Below are positions 8,710 through 17,360 of a stretch of DNA of 64,000 nt, one piece after another. Source of the stretch: Massilia polaris (GTDB lineage: Bacteria; Pseudomonadota; Gammaproteobacteria; Burkholderiales; Burkholderiaceae_D); assembly GCF_012927275.1 (NCBI RefSeq), contig NZ_JABBGG010000009.1, positions 124,001 to 188,000 of the forward strand, given 5' to 3'. The translations under genes were made by a program, and so were the position numbers. A model generated the notes under the pieces. That model made no database searches. It was not told where the DNA came from and saw only the letters and a program-made list of their open reading frames with translations. How positions within the stretch are numbered: position 1 is the stretch's first letter; each line of letters begins with the position of its first letter.

Positions 8710-8736
8710 GTTGGCGATTATTCGTTCTTGCAAAAG

Positions 8737-8766
8737 AAAATGGAGCCGACGTGTCGACTCCATTTT
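8737..8766 (-). terminator. Bidirectional intrinsic terminator after pilC
   Basis: The arms AAAATGGAGCCGA and TCGACTCCATTTT pair with one mismatch around a short loop. On the plus strand the stem is followed by CGTTTTTTTT and on the minus strand by CTTTT. It lies 30 bases beyond the pilC stop, so pilBC transcription probably ends here instead of running on into pilD. Confidence 0.75.
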
Positions 8767-8795
8767 CGTTTTTTTTGCCGCCCCAGACCGCAGAC

Positions 8796-10022
8796 TTACA
8801 CCACCGAGCCGAGCTTGAAGATTGGCAGGTACATCGCGATCACCAGGCCGCCGATCAGCACGCCCAGGATCACCATGATCAGCGGTTCCATCAGCGACGA
8901 CAGCGCGCCGACGGCCTCGTCGACTTCTTCTTCGTAGAAGTCGGCCACCTTGCCGAGCATCGCGTCGAGCGAGCCGGATTCTTCGCCGATCTGCACCATC
9001 TGCGTCACCATGTTCGGGAACACGTTGGCGTTTTGCATTGCCGCCGTCAGGCTGGTGCCGGTCGAGACTTCGTTCTGGATCTTGCGCGTGGCGTCGAGGT
9101 ACACCGCGTTGCCGGCCGCGCCACCGACCGAGTCGAGGGCTTCGACCAGCGGCACGCCGGCCGCGAACATGGTCGCCAGCGTGCGGGTCCAGCGGGCGAT
9201 CGTCGCCTTGCGGATCACGGCGCCGAAGATCGGCGTCTTGAGCAAGGTAATGTCCATGAAGCGTTGCACCTTCAGCGAGCGCTGCCATGCCTGGAAGAAG
9301 AAGTACAGCACGCCGAAGATGCTGCCGAATATCAGGTACCACCATTGCACGAAGAATTCGGAAATCGCCATCACCATCAGGGTCGGGGCAGGCAGGTTGG
9401 CGCCGAAGCTCTGGAACACGGATTTGAACGCAGGCACCACCCAGATCATGATGACGGCCGTCACCACGAACGCGATGGCCAGGATCGAAATCGGGTACAT
9501 CAGGGCCGACTTGATCTTGGCCTTGATCGCGATCGTCTTTTCCTTGTAGATCGCGAGGCGGGTCAGCAGGTCTTCCAGGATGCCTGCCTGTTCGCCGGCG
9601 CCGACCAGGTTGCAGAACAGCGGGTCGAAGTAGAGCGGGTATTTGCGGAACGCATTGTTCAGGCTGGTGCCGGTCTCGATGTCGCTGCGCAGGTCCATGA
9701 TCAGCTTGGCCATCGACGGGTTGGCGTGGCCCTTGCCGACGATGTCGAACGATTGCAGCAGCGGCACGCCGGCCTTCATCATCGTCGCCAGCTGGCGCGT
9801 GAACATCGAGATGTCCTTGTCGGTAATCTTCTTGCCGCTACGGTGGACCTTCTTCTTTACCTTGGTCACCATCACGCCCTGGCGGCGCAGGGTGACGTTG
9901 ACGATGGCTTCGCCGCCGGCGCGCAGTTCGCCGCGCACGGTCTTGCCGGATTTGTCCTTGCCTTCCCAGCTGTAGATGTTTTCCTTGACCGCGCCGGCCG
10001 ATTTCGATTGTGACGTTGCCAT
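8796..10022 (-). CDS. pilC: Type IV pilus inner-membrane platform protein PilC
   Basis: Polytopic inner-membrane protein on which the pilus assembly motor acts (408 aa, usual size). Two GspF/T2SSF domains are visible, starting near FTRQLATMMKAGVPLLQSFD (residue about 75) and WTRTLATMFAAGVPLVEALD (about 280). Each is followed by paired membrane helices, and the C-terminal helix reads LMEPLIMVILGVLIGGLVIA. The start at 10022 lies 9 bases after the pilB stop, so the two are co-transcribed. A strong hairpin ends the transcript at about 8750, whereas pilD is found 8 kb further on. Confidence 0.96.
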   Translation of the reverse strand: MATSQSKSAGAVKENIYSWEGKDKSGKTVRGELRAGGEAIVNVTLRRQGVMVTKVKKKVHRSGKKITDKDISMFTRQLATMMKAGVPLLQSFDIVGKGHANPSMAKLIMDLRSDIETGTSLNNAFRKYPLYFDPLFCNLVGAGEQAGILEDLLTRLAIYKEKTIAIKAKIKSALMYPISILAIAFVVTAVIMIWVVPAFKSVFQSFGANLPAPTLMVMAISEFFVQWWYLIFGSIFGVLYFFFQAWQRSLKVQRFMDITLLKTPIFGAVIRKATIARWTRTLATMFAAGVPLVEALDSVGGAAGNAVYLDATRKIQNEVSTGTSLTAAMQNANVFPNMVTQMVQIGEESGSLDAMLGKVADFYEEEVDEAVGALSSLMEPLIMVILGVLIGGLVIAMYLPIFKLGSVV

Positions 10023-10031
10023 GTATGTTCC

Positions 10032-11759
10032 CTATTCGTTGGTGCAGCCGAGCACTTCTTCCAGGCTGGTCAATCCCTGCTTTACCTTCATCAGGCCTGA
10101 ACGGCGCAAGGACTTGACGCCCTCCGCCTCCGACTGCGCCGCGATTTCCATCGAATTGCCGTGCGCAAGAATGATTTTTTCGATCGCCGGGGTGATCGGC
10201 ATGATCTGGTAGATGCCGACCCGGCCCTTGTAGCCGCTGCCCAGGCAACGCTCGCAGCCGACCGGGCGGTACGCCTTCCAGTCGCCTTCCAGTTCGTTGT
10301 CGCGGAAGCCCGCCGCCAGCAACACTTCGCGGCTGGTTTCGGCCGGCTGCTTGCAGGTGCACAGGCGGCGCGCCAGGCGCTGCGCGGTGATCATGATCAC
10401 CGACGAGGCGATGTTGAACGGCGCCACGCCCATGTTCATCAGGCGCGTCAGCGTCGACGGCGCGTCGTTGGTGTGCAGGGTCGAGAAAACCATGTGGCCG
10501 GTCTGCGCGGCTTTGATCGCGATGTCCGCCGTTTCAAGGTCGCGGATCTCGCCGACCATGATGATGTCCGGGTCCTGGCGCAGGAACGATTTCAGCGCGA
10601 CCGGGAAGGTCAGGCCGGCCTTGTCGTTGACGTTGACCTGGTTCACGCCCGGCAGGTTGATCTCGGCCGGGTCTTCCGCGGTCGAGATGTTGATGCCGGG
10701 CTTGTTGATGACGTTCAGGCAGGTGTACAGCGAGACGGTCTTGCCGGAGCCGGTCGGGCCGGTCACCAGCACCATGCCGTACGGGCGCTGGATGGCGTCG
10801 AGCAGCAGTTCTTTCTGGTCCGGGTCGTAGCCGAGCGCGTCGATGCCCATCTGGGCCTGGGTCGCGTCGAGGATACGCATGACGGTCTTTTCGCCGAACA
10901 GCGTGGGCAGCGTGCTGACCCGGAAGTCGATCGCCTTGACCGGCGACAGGATCAGGCGCATACGGCCGTCCTGCGGCACGCGCTTTTCGGAGATGTCGAG
11001 CTTGGCCAGCACCTTGATGCGCGAGACCAGCTTGTCGCGGATCGTGATCGGCGGCTGGGCATGCTCGCGCAGAATGCCGTCGACCCGCAGGCGGATGCGG
11101 TAGAACTTTTCGAACGGCTCGAAGTGGATGTCCGAGGCGCCCATGTTGACCGCGTCCATCAGGATCTTGTTCAGGAACTTGACGATCGGCGCGTCTTCGA
11201 TGTCGTTGCCGGGATCGGCCAGCGGTGCGGCCTGGGTGTCTTCTTCGGCAAACTGGATGTCCTGGTCGTCGCCGACCATGTCGCTCAGGGTCTGCTCGGC
11301 GCTCTTCATCAGCTTGGCGAGCAGGGCGACCAGGGCGTCGTGCGCCACGATCACCGGTTCGACCGATGCTTCGCTCTGGAACTTGATCTGGTCGAGGGCC
11401 TGGGTATTGGTCGGGTCCGAGATGGCGACCGACAGCTTGTTGCCGCGCTTGGCCAGCGCCACCACGCGCTGTCCCTGCATCAGCTTGTCGTCGATCGCCT
11501 TGGGCGGCAGCGCGTCCAGGTCCAGCGTCTGCAGGTCCATCAGCGGATACCCGAAGGTCTCCGCGCAGAACGCGGCGAGCGCGCGCGCGTCGATGCCGCC
11601 GCCGGCAAGCAGCGCGTCGATGAAGGGAAGCTTGTCGGCGGCAGCCTGTTTTTGCAGCGCGTCGGCCTGGGCGGCCGGCAAGCGTCCGGCCTGCACCAGC
11701 GCACGTGCCAATCCCGACATCGGTATGCCTGAAGCCGTGTTAGGGAGGACTGCTGCCAT
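10032..11759 (-). CDS. pilB: Type IV pilus assembly ATPase PilB
   Basis: Cytoplasmic hexameric ATPase that extends type IV pili (575 aa, usual length). The N-terminal MshEN-type region (residues about 10-150) is followed by the GspE domain. Walker A is GPTGSGKTVSLYT, the Asp box DIHFEPFEK, the Walker B region DPDIIMVGEIRDLETADIA and the His box TGHMVFSTLHTNDA. A tetracysteine zinc site is represented by RLCTCKQP and GCERCLGSGYKGR. It is the first gene of a pilB-pilC unit, with pilC 9 bases downstream. The ATG at 11759 is the first plausible start. Confidence 0.96.
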   Translation of the reverse strand: MAAVLPNTASGIPMSGLARALVQAGRLPAAQADALQKQAAADKLPFIDALLAGGGIDARALAAFCAETFGYPLMDLQTLDLDALPPKAIDDKLMQGQRVVALAKRGNKLSVAISDPTNTQALDQIKFQSEASVEPVIVAHDALVALLAKLMKSAEQTLSDMVGDDQDIQFAEEDTQAAPLADPGNDIEDAPIVKFLNKILMDAVNMGASDIHFEPFEKFYRIRLRVDGILREHAQPPITIRDKLVSRIKVLAKLDISEKRVPQDGRMRLILSPVKAIDFRVSTLPTLFGEKTVMRILDATQAQMGIDALGYDPDQKELLLDAIQRPYGMVLVTGPTGSGKTVSLYTCLNVINKPGINISTAEDPAEINLPGVNQVNVNDKAGLTFPVALKSFLRQDPDIIMVGEIRDLETADIAIKAAQTGHMVFSTLHTNDAPSTLTRLMNMGVAPFNIASSVIMITAQRLARRLCTCKQPAETSREVLLAAGFRDNELEGDWKAYRPVGCERCLGSGYKGRVGIYQIMPITPAIEKIILAHGNSMEIAAQSEAEGVKSLRRSGLMKVKQGLTSLEEVLGCTNE

Positions 11760-11931
11760 ATACGCGCATGGTTAAGTGATCAAGGGACGACAATGGCGCC
11801 GTGCCAGGAATGGCCCGATACGGCGTGTTGCCACAGATCATGCCTCTGGGCATCTCATTTGTAAAGAGTTGTCTCCGGGGCAGAGGCGTAGATACCACGT
11901 AGACGAAATGGCACCGCGACACAAAGTTAGC

Positions 11932-13218
11932 TTAGATGAACTGTTTTGGCGGCAGACGCTGCAGCCGGGCGACTTTGATGGCCTGGTTCTGCACGTGCAG
12001 CACTTCGATGACGCAGTTGCCCATCTTGACGGCGATCGGGGCATCCGGGATTTCCTGCAGCTGTTCGAGCAGCAGGCCGTTCAGCGTTTTCGGGCCGTCC
12101 AGCGAGAAGCCGAGCCCCAGCTGCTTGTTGATGTCGCGCAGCGGGGTGGCGCCGTCGAGCAGGCATTCGCCTTTCGGGTCCCAGGCGAAGGTCTCGCTGC
12201 GCGAGGCGCCCGGCACCGAGGTGGTGAATTCGCCGATCAGTTCCTCGATGATGTCGTCGAGCGTCACCAGGCCCTGCACTTCGCCGTATTCGTCGACGAT
12301 GATGCCGAGGCGCTCCTTGTTTTCCTGGAAATACTGCAGCTGGGCCAGCGCGCTGGTGTCTTCCGGGATGAAATAGGGCGTGCTGAGCAGGTCGCGGAAA
12401 TGCTGGACGGTCAGTTCTTCCTCTTCATTGAGCAGGGCGACCGCGTGGCGCACATGCAGGATGCCGGCGATGCGGTTGATCTCGCCTTCGTAGACCGGCA
12501 GCTTATTGTGATAGCAGGTGGTCAGCTGGCGCTTGATTTCGTCGACCGGCACGGCCAGGTTCAGCGCCTCGATCTGGGCGCGCGGCGTCATGATGTCCTC
12601 GACCGAGATGTTTTCCAGGTCGAGCAGGTTGAGCAAAATGCTCTTGTGCTTTTGCGGAATAAAGTTGCCGCCTTCGAGCACGATCGAACGCAGTTCCTCG
12701 GGCGAGACGCGCTGTGCGTCCGGGTTGATGCGTTGGAAGCGCAGCATCGACAGCATGGCCGAAACGAACAGGTTGACGAACCAGATCAGCGGCTGCGAGA
12801 CGGCCATCAGCGGACGCAGCACGGTCGCGGCCGACAGCGAGATGTTTTCCGGGTAGCGCGCGCCAATGCGCTTGGGGGTGATTTCAGCGAACACGACCAG
12901 CAGGAACACCAGCGCGCCGATGGCCAGCGCGATCATGCCTTCGTCGTAGCCGAAGAACAGGATGGCGATGCCGGTGACGAGCGCGGTGGCGGCGGCGTTG
13001 ACGACCGTGTTGGCGATCAGGATCAGCGACAGCAGCTTGTCGGTGCGGTCGAGCAGCCACAAGGTCGAACGCGCGCCGCGGTGGCCGCGTTTGGCCATCG
13101 AGCGAAGGCGGAACTTATTGGCCGACATCAGCGCCGTTTCCGCCATCGCGAAAAAGGCCGAGGACAGGATCAGGAAGGCGAGTGCGAGAAGAAGCACCCA
13201 AAGCGGCACGGTATCCAA
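11932..13218 (-). CDS. CNNM/CBS transporter-associated protein, CorC/HlyC family
   Basis: Membrane protein of the UPF0053/CorC family (428 aa), implicated in Mg2+/Co2+ efflux or ion homeostasis. The N-terminal CNNM domain (residues about 1-190) has four helices and the motif SSAFFAMAETALMSANKFRL. A pair of CBS domains follows (DIMTPRAQIEALNLAVPVDE and the LGIIVDEYGEVQGLVTLDD segment), and a C-terminal CorC_HlyC domain ends at LPPKQFI. It lies upstream of pilB on the same strand with a 172-base gap and looks like a separate gene. The old name hemolysin is not informative. The start at 13218 begins a typical N-terminal helix (VPLWVLLLALAFLILSSAFF). Confidence 0.9.
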   Translation of the reverse strand: MDTVPLWVLLLALAFLILSSAFFAMAETALMSANKFRLRSMAKRGHRGARSTLWLLDRTDKLLSLILIANTVVNAAATALVTGIAILFFGYDEGMIALAIGALVFLLVVFAEITPKRIGARYPENISLSAATVLRPLMAVSQPLIWFVNLFVSAMLSMLRFQRINPDAQRVSPEELRSIVLEGGNFIPQKHKSILLNLLDLENISVEDIMTPRAQIEALNLAVPVDEIKRQLTTCYHNKLPVYEGEINRIAGILHVRHAVALLNEEEELTVQHFRDLLSTPYFIPEDTSALAQLQYFQENKERLGIIVDEYGEVQGLVTLDDIIEELIGEFTTSVPGASRSETFAWDPKGECLLDGATPLRDINKQLGLGFSLDGPKTLNGLLLEQLQEIPDAPIAVKMGNCVIEVLHVQNQAIKVARLQRLPPKQFI

Positions 13219-13407
13219 GGTTCACCGTAAGAAAACTTGCACATGAAACTGGTCGGCACGCGTCGTGGGCCGGGGCCAGGCGGGGCGGGCCATCGGGCTA
13301 CCGCTGAGCTTTGGATTTTAGAGGAAGGGGAGGATTGATGCAAGTTTGTACACGGCTTGGAATTCGGCGGAAGAGTGCGTAGCGCATTCATTCAACCTGC
13401 CTGTGCG

Positions 13408-13968
13408 TCAGGCGTTCCACCAGTGCGACGTCCGGCCGGCTTCGGGCAGCCTGGCCTGGACGGCCTTGTGGATGATGCCGGCGGCGAGCGCCTGGTCGGC
13501 GTCGAACAGGCGGGCGTTGCCGACCAGGTTGGGGCGGATATCGACGTGGCCGGCGCAGCCGCTGGTGGCCTCGTCGAAGGCGAGGGCGTAGCGCTCGGCG
13601 TCGAAGTCGAGGCAGTCGCGCCATTCGCTGACGCGGGAGTGGTCGGCCGCCACCAGGTTGCCGAAGCCCCAATGCAGGGGATGGACCAGGAAACGGGTGC
13701 CCGGGCAGGCGTAGCGCTTGCCGCCGGCGAGGAAAATGACGATGCCGACCGATTCGATGCTGCCCACGTTATGCGTGGTCAGCGGCAGCGGCAGCGACTT
13801 GAGGAAAAAGTACAGCGCAAAGCCGGCGGTCATGTTGCCGCCTTCGGTGGACATGTGCAGCTCGATCTCGCTGGCGCCGCTTTGCAGCGCCTGCAGGCAC
13901 AGGTTGCGGATCGTGCACGCGGAGTGGTGGTTGATGGGGCCGATAAAGTGAACTATATGCAAGGACAT
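13408..13968 (-). CDS. ClpP-like serine protease (S14/crotonase fold)
   Basis: A 186 aa protein resembling the ATP-dependent Clp protease proteolytic subunit. It starts at the ATG 13968 (MSLHIVHFIGPINHHSA), preceded by a GGGAGAG site. The ClpP-like handle strand is followed by HMSTEGGNMTAGFALYFFLK; the nucleophile region is VGSIESVGIVIFLAGGKRYA and the likely His sits in TRFLVHPLHWG. It is not canonical ClpP: no clpX or trigger-factor neighbour is present and the GMAAS-type motif is altered. Similar stand-alone ClpP-like proteins exist in many bacteria with unclear substrates. It lies just downstream of uraH on the same strand. Confidence 0.7.
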   Translation of the reverse strand: MSLHIVHFIGPINHHSACTIRNLCLQALQSGASEIELHMSTEGGNMTAGFALYFFLKSLPLPLTTHNVGSIESVGIVIFLAGGKRYACPGTRFLVHPLHWGFGNLVAADHSRVSEWRDCLDFDAERYALAFDEATSGCAGHVDIRPNLVGNARLFDADQALAAGIIHKAVQARLPEAGRTSHWWNA

Positions 13969-14034
13969 TTTCTCTCCCGAGCGAATGCCCAAGGATAGCA
14001 AGTTTGACGAATTTGCATCGCCCGGCTGACGAGC

Positions 14035-14388
14035 TCAGCTGCCGCGGTAGGTCGAATACGACCACGGCGTCACCACCAGCGGCACGTGATAGTTCTGGCT
14101 TGCGTCGGCGATGCCGAAGGCGATCGTCACGCGGTCGATGAAGCGCGGCGAGGGCAGGTCGACACCCTGGGCGGCGAAATAGTCGCCCGCGGCAAACACT
14201 AGTTCATACTGCCCGGGCTGCATCGCTTCGCCTTCGAGCAGGGGGCTGGTGCAGCGGCCATCCTGGTTCGTGGTCTCGGTCTTGATCAGCCTGCGCTGGC
14301 CTTCGCTGACCGCGTACAGCTCCACCTTGACGCCTGCGCCTGGCTTGCCTTGCGTCGTGTCGAGCACGTGGGTGCTGAGTTTGCCCAT
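14035..14388 (-). CDS. uraH: 5-hydroxyisourate hydrolase (transthyretin-like)
   Basis: Hydrolyses 5-hydroxyisourate, the product of urate oxidation, on the way to allantoin. At 117 aa it has the expected size. The transthyretin-like signature is complete: THVLDTTQGKPGAGVKVELY at the N-terminus and the C-terminal YSTYRGS with the catalytic Tyr-Arg-Gly tail. It is divergently transcribed from puuE (next step of the same pathway), with a short shared control region. No urate oxidase is visible inside the window, so the enzyme making its substrate must be encoded elsewhere. Confidence 0.95.
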   Translation of the reverse strand: MGKLSTHVLDTTQGKPGAGVKVELYAVSEGQRRLIKTETTNQDGRCTSPLLEGEAMQPGQYELVFAAGDYFAAQGVDLPSPRFIDRVTIAFGIADASQNYHVPLVVTPWSYSTYRGS

Positions 14389-14483
14389 CGGGTCACCTAT
14401 AGATAGTATGTGAACGAGATCATATACCCTTGTTGGCCAGGCAATATATGATGAAGCTTATATCCCACATCCCAGCGACATCG

Positions 14484-15437
14484 ATGAACACCTACGATAA
14501 CTACCCGCGCGACATGATCGGCTACGGCCGGACTCCGCCGCATCCCCGTTGGCCGGGAAAGGCGCGCATTGCCTTGCAGTTCGTGCTGAACTACGAAGAG
14601 GGTGGCGAGAATAATGTGCTGCACGGCGATGCGGCGTCCGAGACCTTCCTGTCCGAGATCATCGGTGCGCAGGCGTTCCCGATGCGGCATATGAGCATGG
14701 AGTCCCTGTATGAATACGGCTCGCGCGCCGGGCTGTGGCGCCTGCTGCGGATGTTCGAGGACCGCAAGCTGCCGCTGACGGTGTTTGGCGTGTCGATGGC
14801 GCTCAAGCGCAATCCGGAAGCGGTCGCAGCCTTCCGTGAGCTGGGCCATGAAATCGCCTGCCACGGCCTGAAGTGGATCTCGTACCAGAACATCGACGAG
14901 GCGACCGAACGGGCCCACATGCAGGAAGCGGTGCAGATCATCCGCGAGCTGACCGGCGAAGCGCCGCTGGGCTGGTATACCGGGCGCGATTCGCCGGCGA
15001 CGCGCAAGCTGGTGGTGGAGCACGGCGGGTTTGTCTACGACGCCGACCACTATGGCGACGACCTGCCGTTCTGGCAGAAGGTCGAGTATGCGGACGCGAA
15101 TGGGACGGCTGCCGTCAAGCCGCACCTGGTGGTGCCGTACACCCTCGACACCAACGACATGCGCTTCGCCGCGATGCAGGGCTTTAACTCCGGCACCCAG
15201 TTCTTCGATTACCTGAAGGATGCGTTCGACGTTTTATATGCCGAGGGCGATCCGGACGGGCTGAACCAGCCGAAGATGCTCTCGGTCGGGTTGCATTGCC
15301 GTATTGTCGGGCGGCCGGGCCGGGCCGCCGCGCTGGCGCGCTTCCTCGACTACGTCCAGCAGCACGACAAGGTCTGGATCACGCGCCGGATCGATATCGC
15401 GCGGCACTGGCATTCGACGCATCCGTGCATAGATTGA
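14484..15437 (+). CDS. puuE: Allantoinase PuuE (polysaccharide-deacetylase-like)
   Basis: Opens the allantoin ring to allantoate using a polysaccharide-deacetylase-like fold rather than the classical metal amidohydrolase. Typical PuuE segments are YPRDMIGYGRTPPHP, FVLNYEEGGENNVLHGD, GHEIACHGLKWI, GWYTGRDSPATR and the C-terminal VWITRRIDIARHWHSTHP. I prefer the ATG at 14484 because the family begins within a few residues of YPRD; ATGs at 14448/14451 are alternatives. The stop TGA at 15435-15437 lies inside a TTGAC pentamer directly followed by an IS200/IS605-type element, so the last residues may have been altered by that insertion. Confidence 0.93.
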   Translation: MNTYDNYPRDMIGYGRTPPHPRWPGKARIALQFVLNYEEGGENNVLHGDAASETFLSEIIGAQAFPMRHMSMESLYEYGSRAGLWRLLRMFEDRKLPLTVFGVSMALKRNPEAVAAFRELGHEIACHGLKWISYQNIDEATERAHMQEAVQIIRELTGEAPLGWYTGRDSPATRKLVVEHGGFVYDADHYGDDLPFWQKVEYADANGTAAVKPHLVVPYTLDTNDMRFAAMQGFNSGTQFFDYLKDAFDVLYAEGDPDGLNQPKMLSVGLHCRIVGRPGRAAALARFLDYVQQHDKVWITRRIDIARHWHSTHPCID

Positions 15438-15438
15438 C

Positions 15439-15762
15439 ATCCTCCCCTTCGTAAACGGAAGGGGATTCCCACTGCTGGCGTCTGATGCCCCAGACGGAAG
15501 CCGGACTGAAAGTAGCCCAGCTTCTTATTCAATCCGCAGGATATCTCTCGACCTCGCCTAAAGGCGACTGCGGATCGGAAAAAACGATAGGTGACTCATG
15601 CCCCCAGCGCGTAATGGCATACTGAAGCACTTATGGAGTTTGACCATGTCCCAACACCAAAGTTCAAAACATTTTTTCACTTTGACGGTTGCGGGCGCTA
15701 CGCGCCCGGCTCCTTTCACTCCCCGTCCTGAAGGACCAGGTTTCTCGGAGTAAATCTGATGA
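15439..15762 (+). mobile_element. Non-autonomous IS200/IS605-type element (about 324 bp)
   Basis: The element begins directly after a TTGAC target (15434-15438). A left-end hairpin follows, with arms CCCCTTC (15444-15450) and GAAGGGG (15458-15464). Its right end (15707-15762) contains the hairpin around CCTGAAGG and the segment TTTCTCGGAG. That 56-base right end matches, with only four differences, the reverse complement of 63930-63985. Another strong hairpin (CGGGCG/CGCCCG) lies at about 15692-15708. No transposase or tnpB reading frame fits inside, so it is a MITE-like derivative. These ends resemble those of TnpB-carrying IS1341-type elements (from memory). It separates puuE from xdhA. Confidence 0.7.
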
Positions 15763-15886
15763 AGTATTGCCCGGACAGGTAAGTCCTGTCTCATTGAGTT
15801 TGGCTGATAACGGACATCAGTATATTTATATACATGCCCATGTCGCCGATGTTAGCCTTGTAAGCTGGGATAAAGCCGAGGCAAGA

Positions 15887-17353
15887 ATGTCAGAACCGAT
15901 TCGTTTCTACTATCAGGGCGCGGTGCGCGAGGTCAGCACTGCGTCGCCGACGCAGACTGTCTTGCAGCATTTGCGCGAGGAACTGCATTGCACCGGCACC
16001 AAGGAAGGCTGTGCCGAGGGCGACTGCGGCGCCTGCACGGTTGTCATCGGTTCCCTCGACAACGGCCAACTCCAGATGAAGGCGGTCAACTCCTGCATCC
16101 AGCTGGTCCCTACGCTGGACGGCAAGGCCCTGTTCACCGTCGAAGACATGCAGCTGCCGGACGGCACGCTGCACCCGGTCCAGCAGGCGATGGTCGAATG
16201 CCACGGCTCGCAATGCGGCTTCTGCACGCCGGGCTTCGTGATGTCGCTGTGGGGCATGTACCTGAAGCAGGAAGGCGCGCGCCCGACGCGCTGCCAGGTT
16301 AACGACGCGCTGTCGGGCAACCTGTGCCGCTGCACCGGCTACCGTCCGATCATCGACGCGGCCATGCGCATGGGCGAACTGCCGACGGTGTCGTTCGACC
16401 GTGGCGCGCTCACGCGTCAGCTGGCGTCGCTGCGGCGCGAGAAGATGGCGACCTACAGCGTCGCCGGACAGCAGTTCCATGCGCCGCGCCGCATCGACGA
16501 ACTGGTAAAGCTGCGCGCGGAGAATCCTTCGGCGCTGCTGCTGGCCGGGTCGACCGACGTCGGCCTGTGGGTCACCAAGCAGATGCGCGACCTCGGCGAC
16601 ATCATCTACCTCGGCCACGTCGATGAACTGAAAACCGTCGTTGATACCGCCGGCATGATCGAGATTGGCGCGGGCGTCACGCTGGAAGAAGCGTACAAGG
16701 CGCTGTGCCGCCACTATCCGGAAGAATTGTCGGAAATGTGGCAGCGCTTCGCATCGCTCCCGATCCGCAATGCCGGAACCCTCGGCGGCAACGTGGCAAA
16801 CGGTTCGCCGATCGGCGACTCGATGCCGTGGCTGATCGCGGTTGGCGCCCAGCTGGTGCTGCGCGGGCCGGCGGGCGAACGGGTGATGCCGCTGGAAGAC
16901 TTCTACCTCGGCTATCAGCAGAAGGATTTGCAGGCCGGCGAATTCGTGCAGGCGCTGCGCGTGCCCGTGCCGCGCGATGGCGTGCGCCTGCGCACCTACA
17001 AGCTGGCAAAGCGCTTCGACCAGGATATCTCCGCGGTATGCGCGGCGTTCGCTTTCACCTTCGACGGCGACGTGGTGACCGACGCGCGTATCGCTTTCGG
17101 CGGCATGGCCGCAACGCCGCAGCGCGCTACCGCGGCGGAAGGCGCGGTGCGCGGCCAGCGCTGGACGGAAGCGACAGTCAGTGCGGCGATGGCCGCGATG
17201 GCGCAGGATTACAAGCCGCTGTCGGACATGCGCGCGTCCGGCGAATACCGCATGAAGGCGGCGCAGAACCTGCTCAAGCGCTACTGGTTCGAGACGCGCC
17301 AGGATGCACCGCTGGCGAGTAACGAAGTCAACGCTTTTGCAGTGCGCGCTTAA
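15887..17353 (+). CDS. xdhA: Xanthine dehydrogenase small subunit (2Fe-2S and FAD)
   Basis: Electron-transfer subunit of xanthine dehydrogenase, 488 aa. The N-terminal plant-type 2Fe-2S cluster is bound by [16 protein letters not shown]. The second, alpha-helical cluster is bound by CGFCTPG and [11 protein letters not shown]. The FAD-binding domain (residues about 185-480) contains [16 protein letters not shown] and [19 protein letters not shown]. The ATG at 15887 is preceded by GAGGCAAG and starts the usual [11 protein letters not shown]; the upstream open frame is unrelated and partly derives from the mobile element. xdhB follows after 7 bases. Confidence 0.96.
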   Translation: MSEPIRFYYQGAVREVSTASPTQTVLQHLREELHCTGTKEGCAEGDCGACTVVIGSLDNGQLQMKAVNSCIQLVPTLDGKALFTVEDMQLPDGTLHPVQQAMVECHGSQCGFCTPGFVMSLWGMYLKQEGARPTRCQVNDALSGNLCRCTGYRPIIDAAMRMGELPTVSFDRGALTRQLASLRREKMATYSVAGQQFHAPRRIDELVKLRAENPSALLLAGSTDVGLWVTKQMRDLGDIIYLGHVDELKTVVDTAGMIEIGAGVTLEEAYKALCRHYPEELSEMWQRFASLPIRNAGTLGGNVANGSPIGDSMPWLIAVGAQLVLRGPAGERVMPLEDFYLGYQQKDLQAGEFVQALRVPVPRDGVRLRTYKLAKRFDQDISAVCAAFAFTFDGDVVTDARIAFGGMAATPQRATAAEGAVRGQRWTEATVSAAMAAMAQDYKPLSDMRASGEYRMKAAQNLLKRYWFETRQDAPLASNEVNAFAVRA

Positions 17354-17360
17354 GGAGTAC

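Noticed and set aside
15645-15755. Short reading frame running through the right end of the mini-element
   Set aside because: It crosses the element's hairpins and matches nothing known; coincidence within non-coding mobile DNA.
15824-15831. ATTTATAT half of the shared operator 56 bases before xdhA
   Set aside because: The right arm is absent (CATGTCGC at the expected place), so it is only a chance half-site in an AT-rich promoter region.
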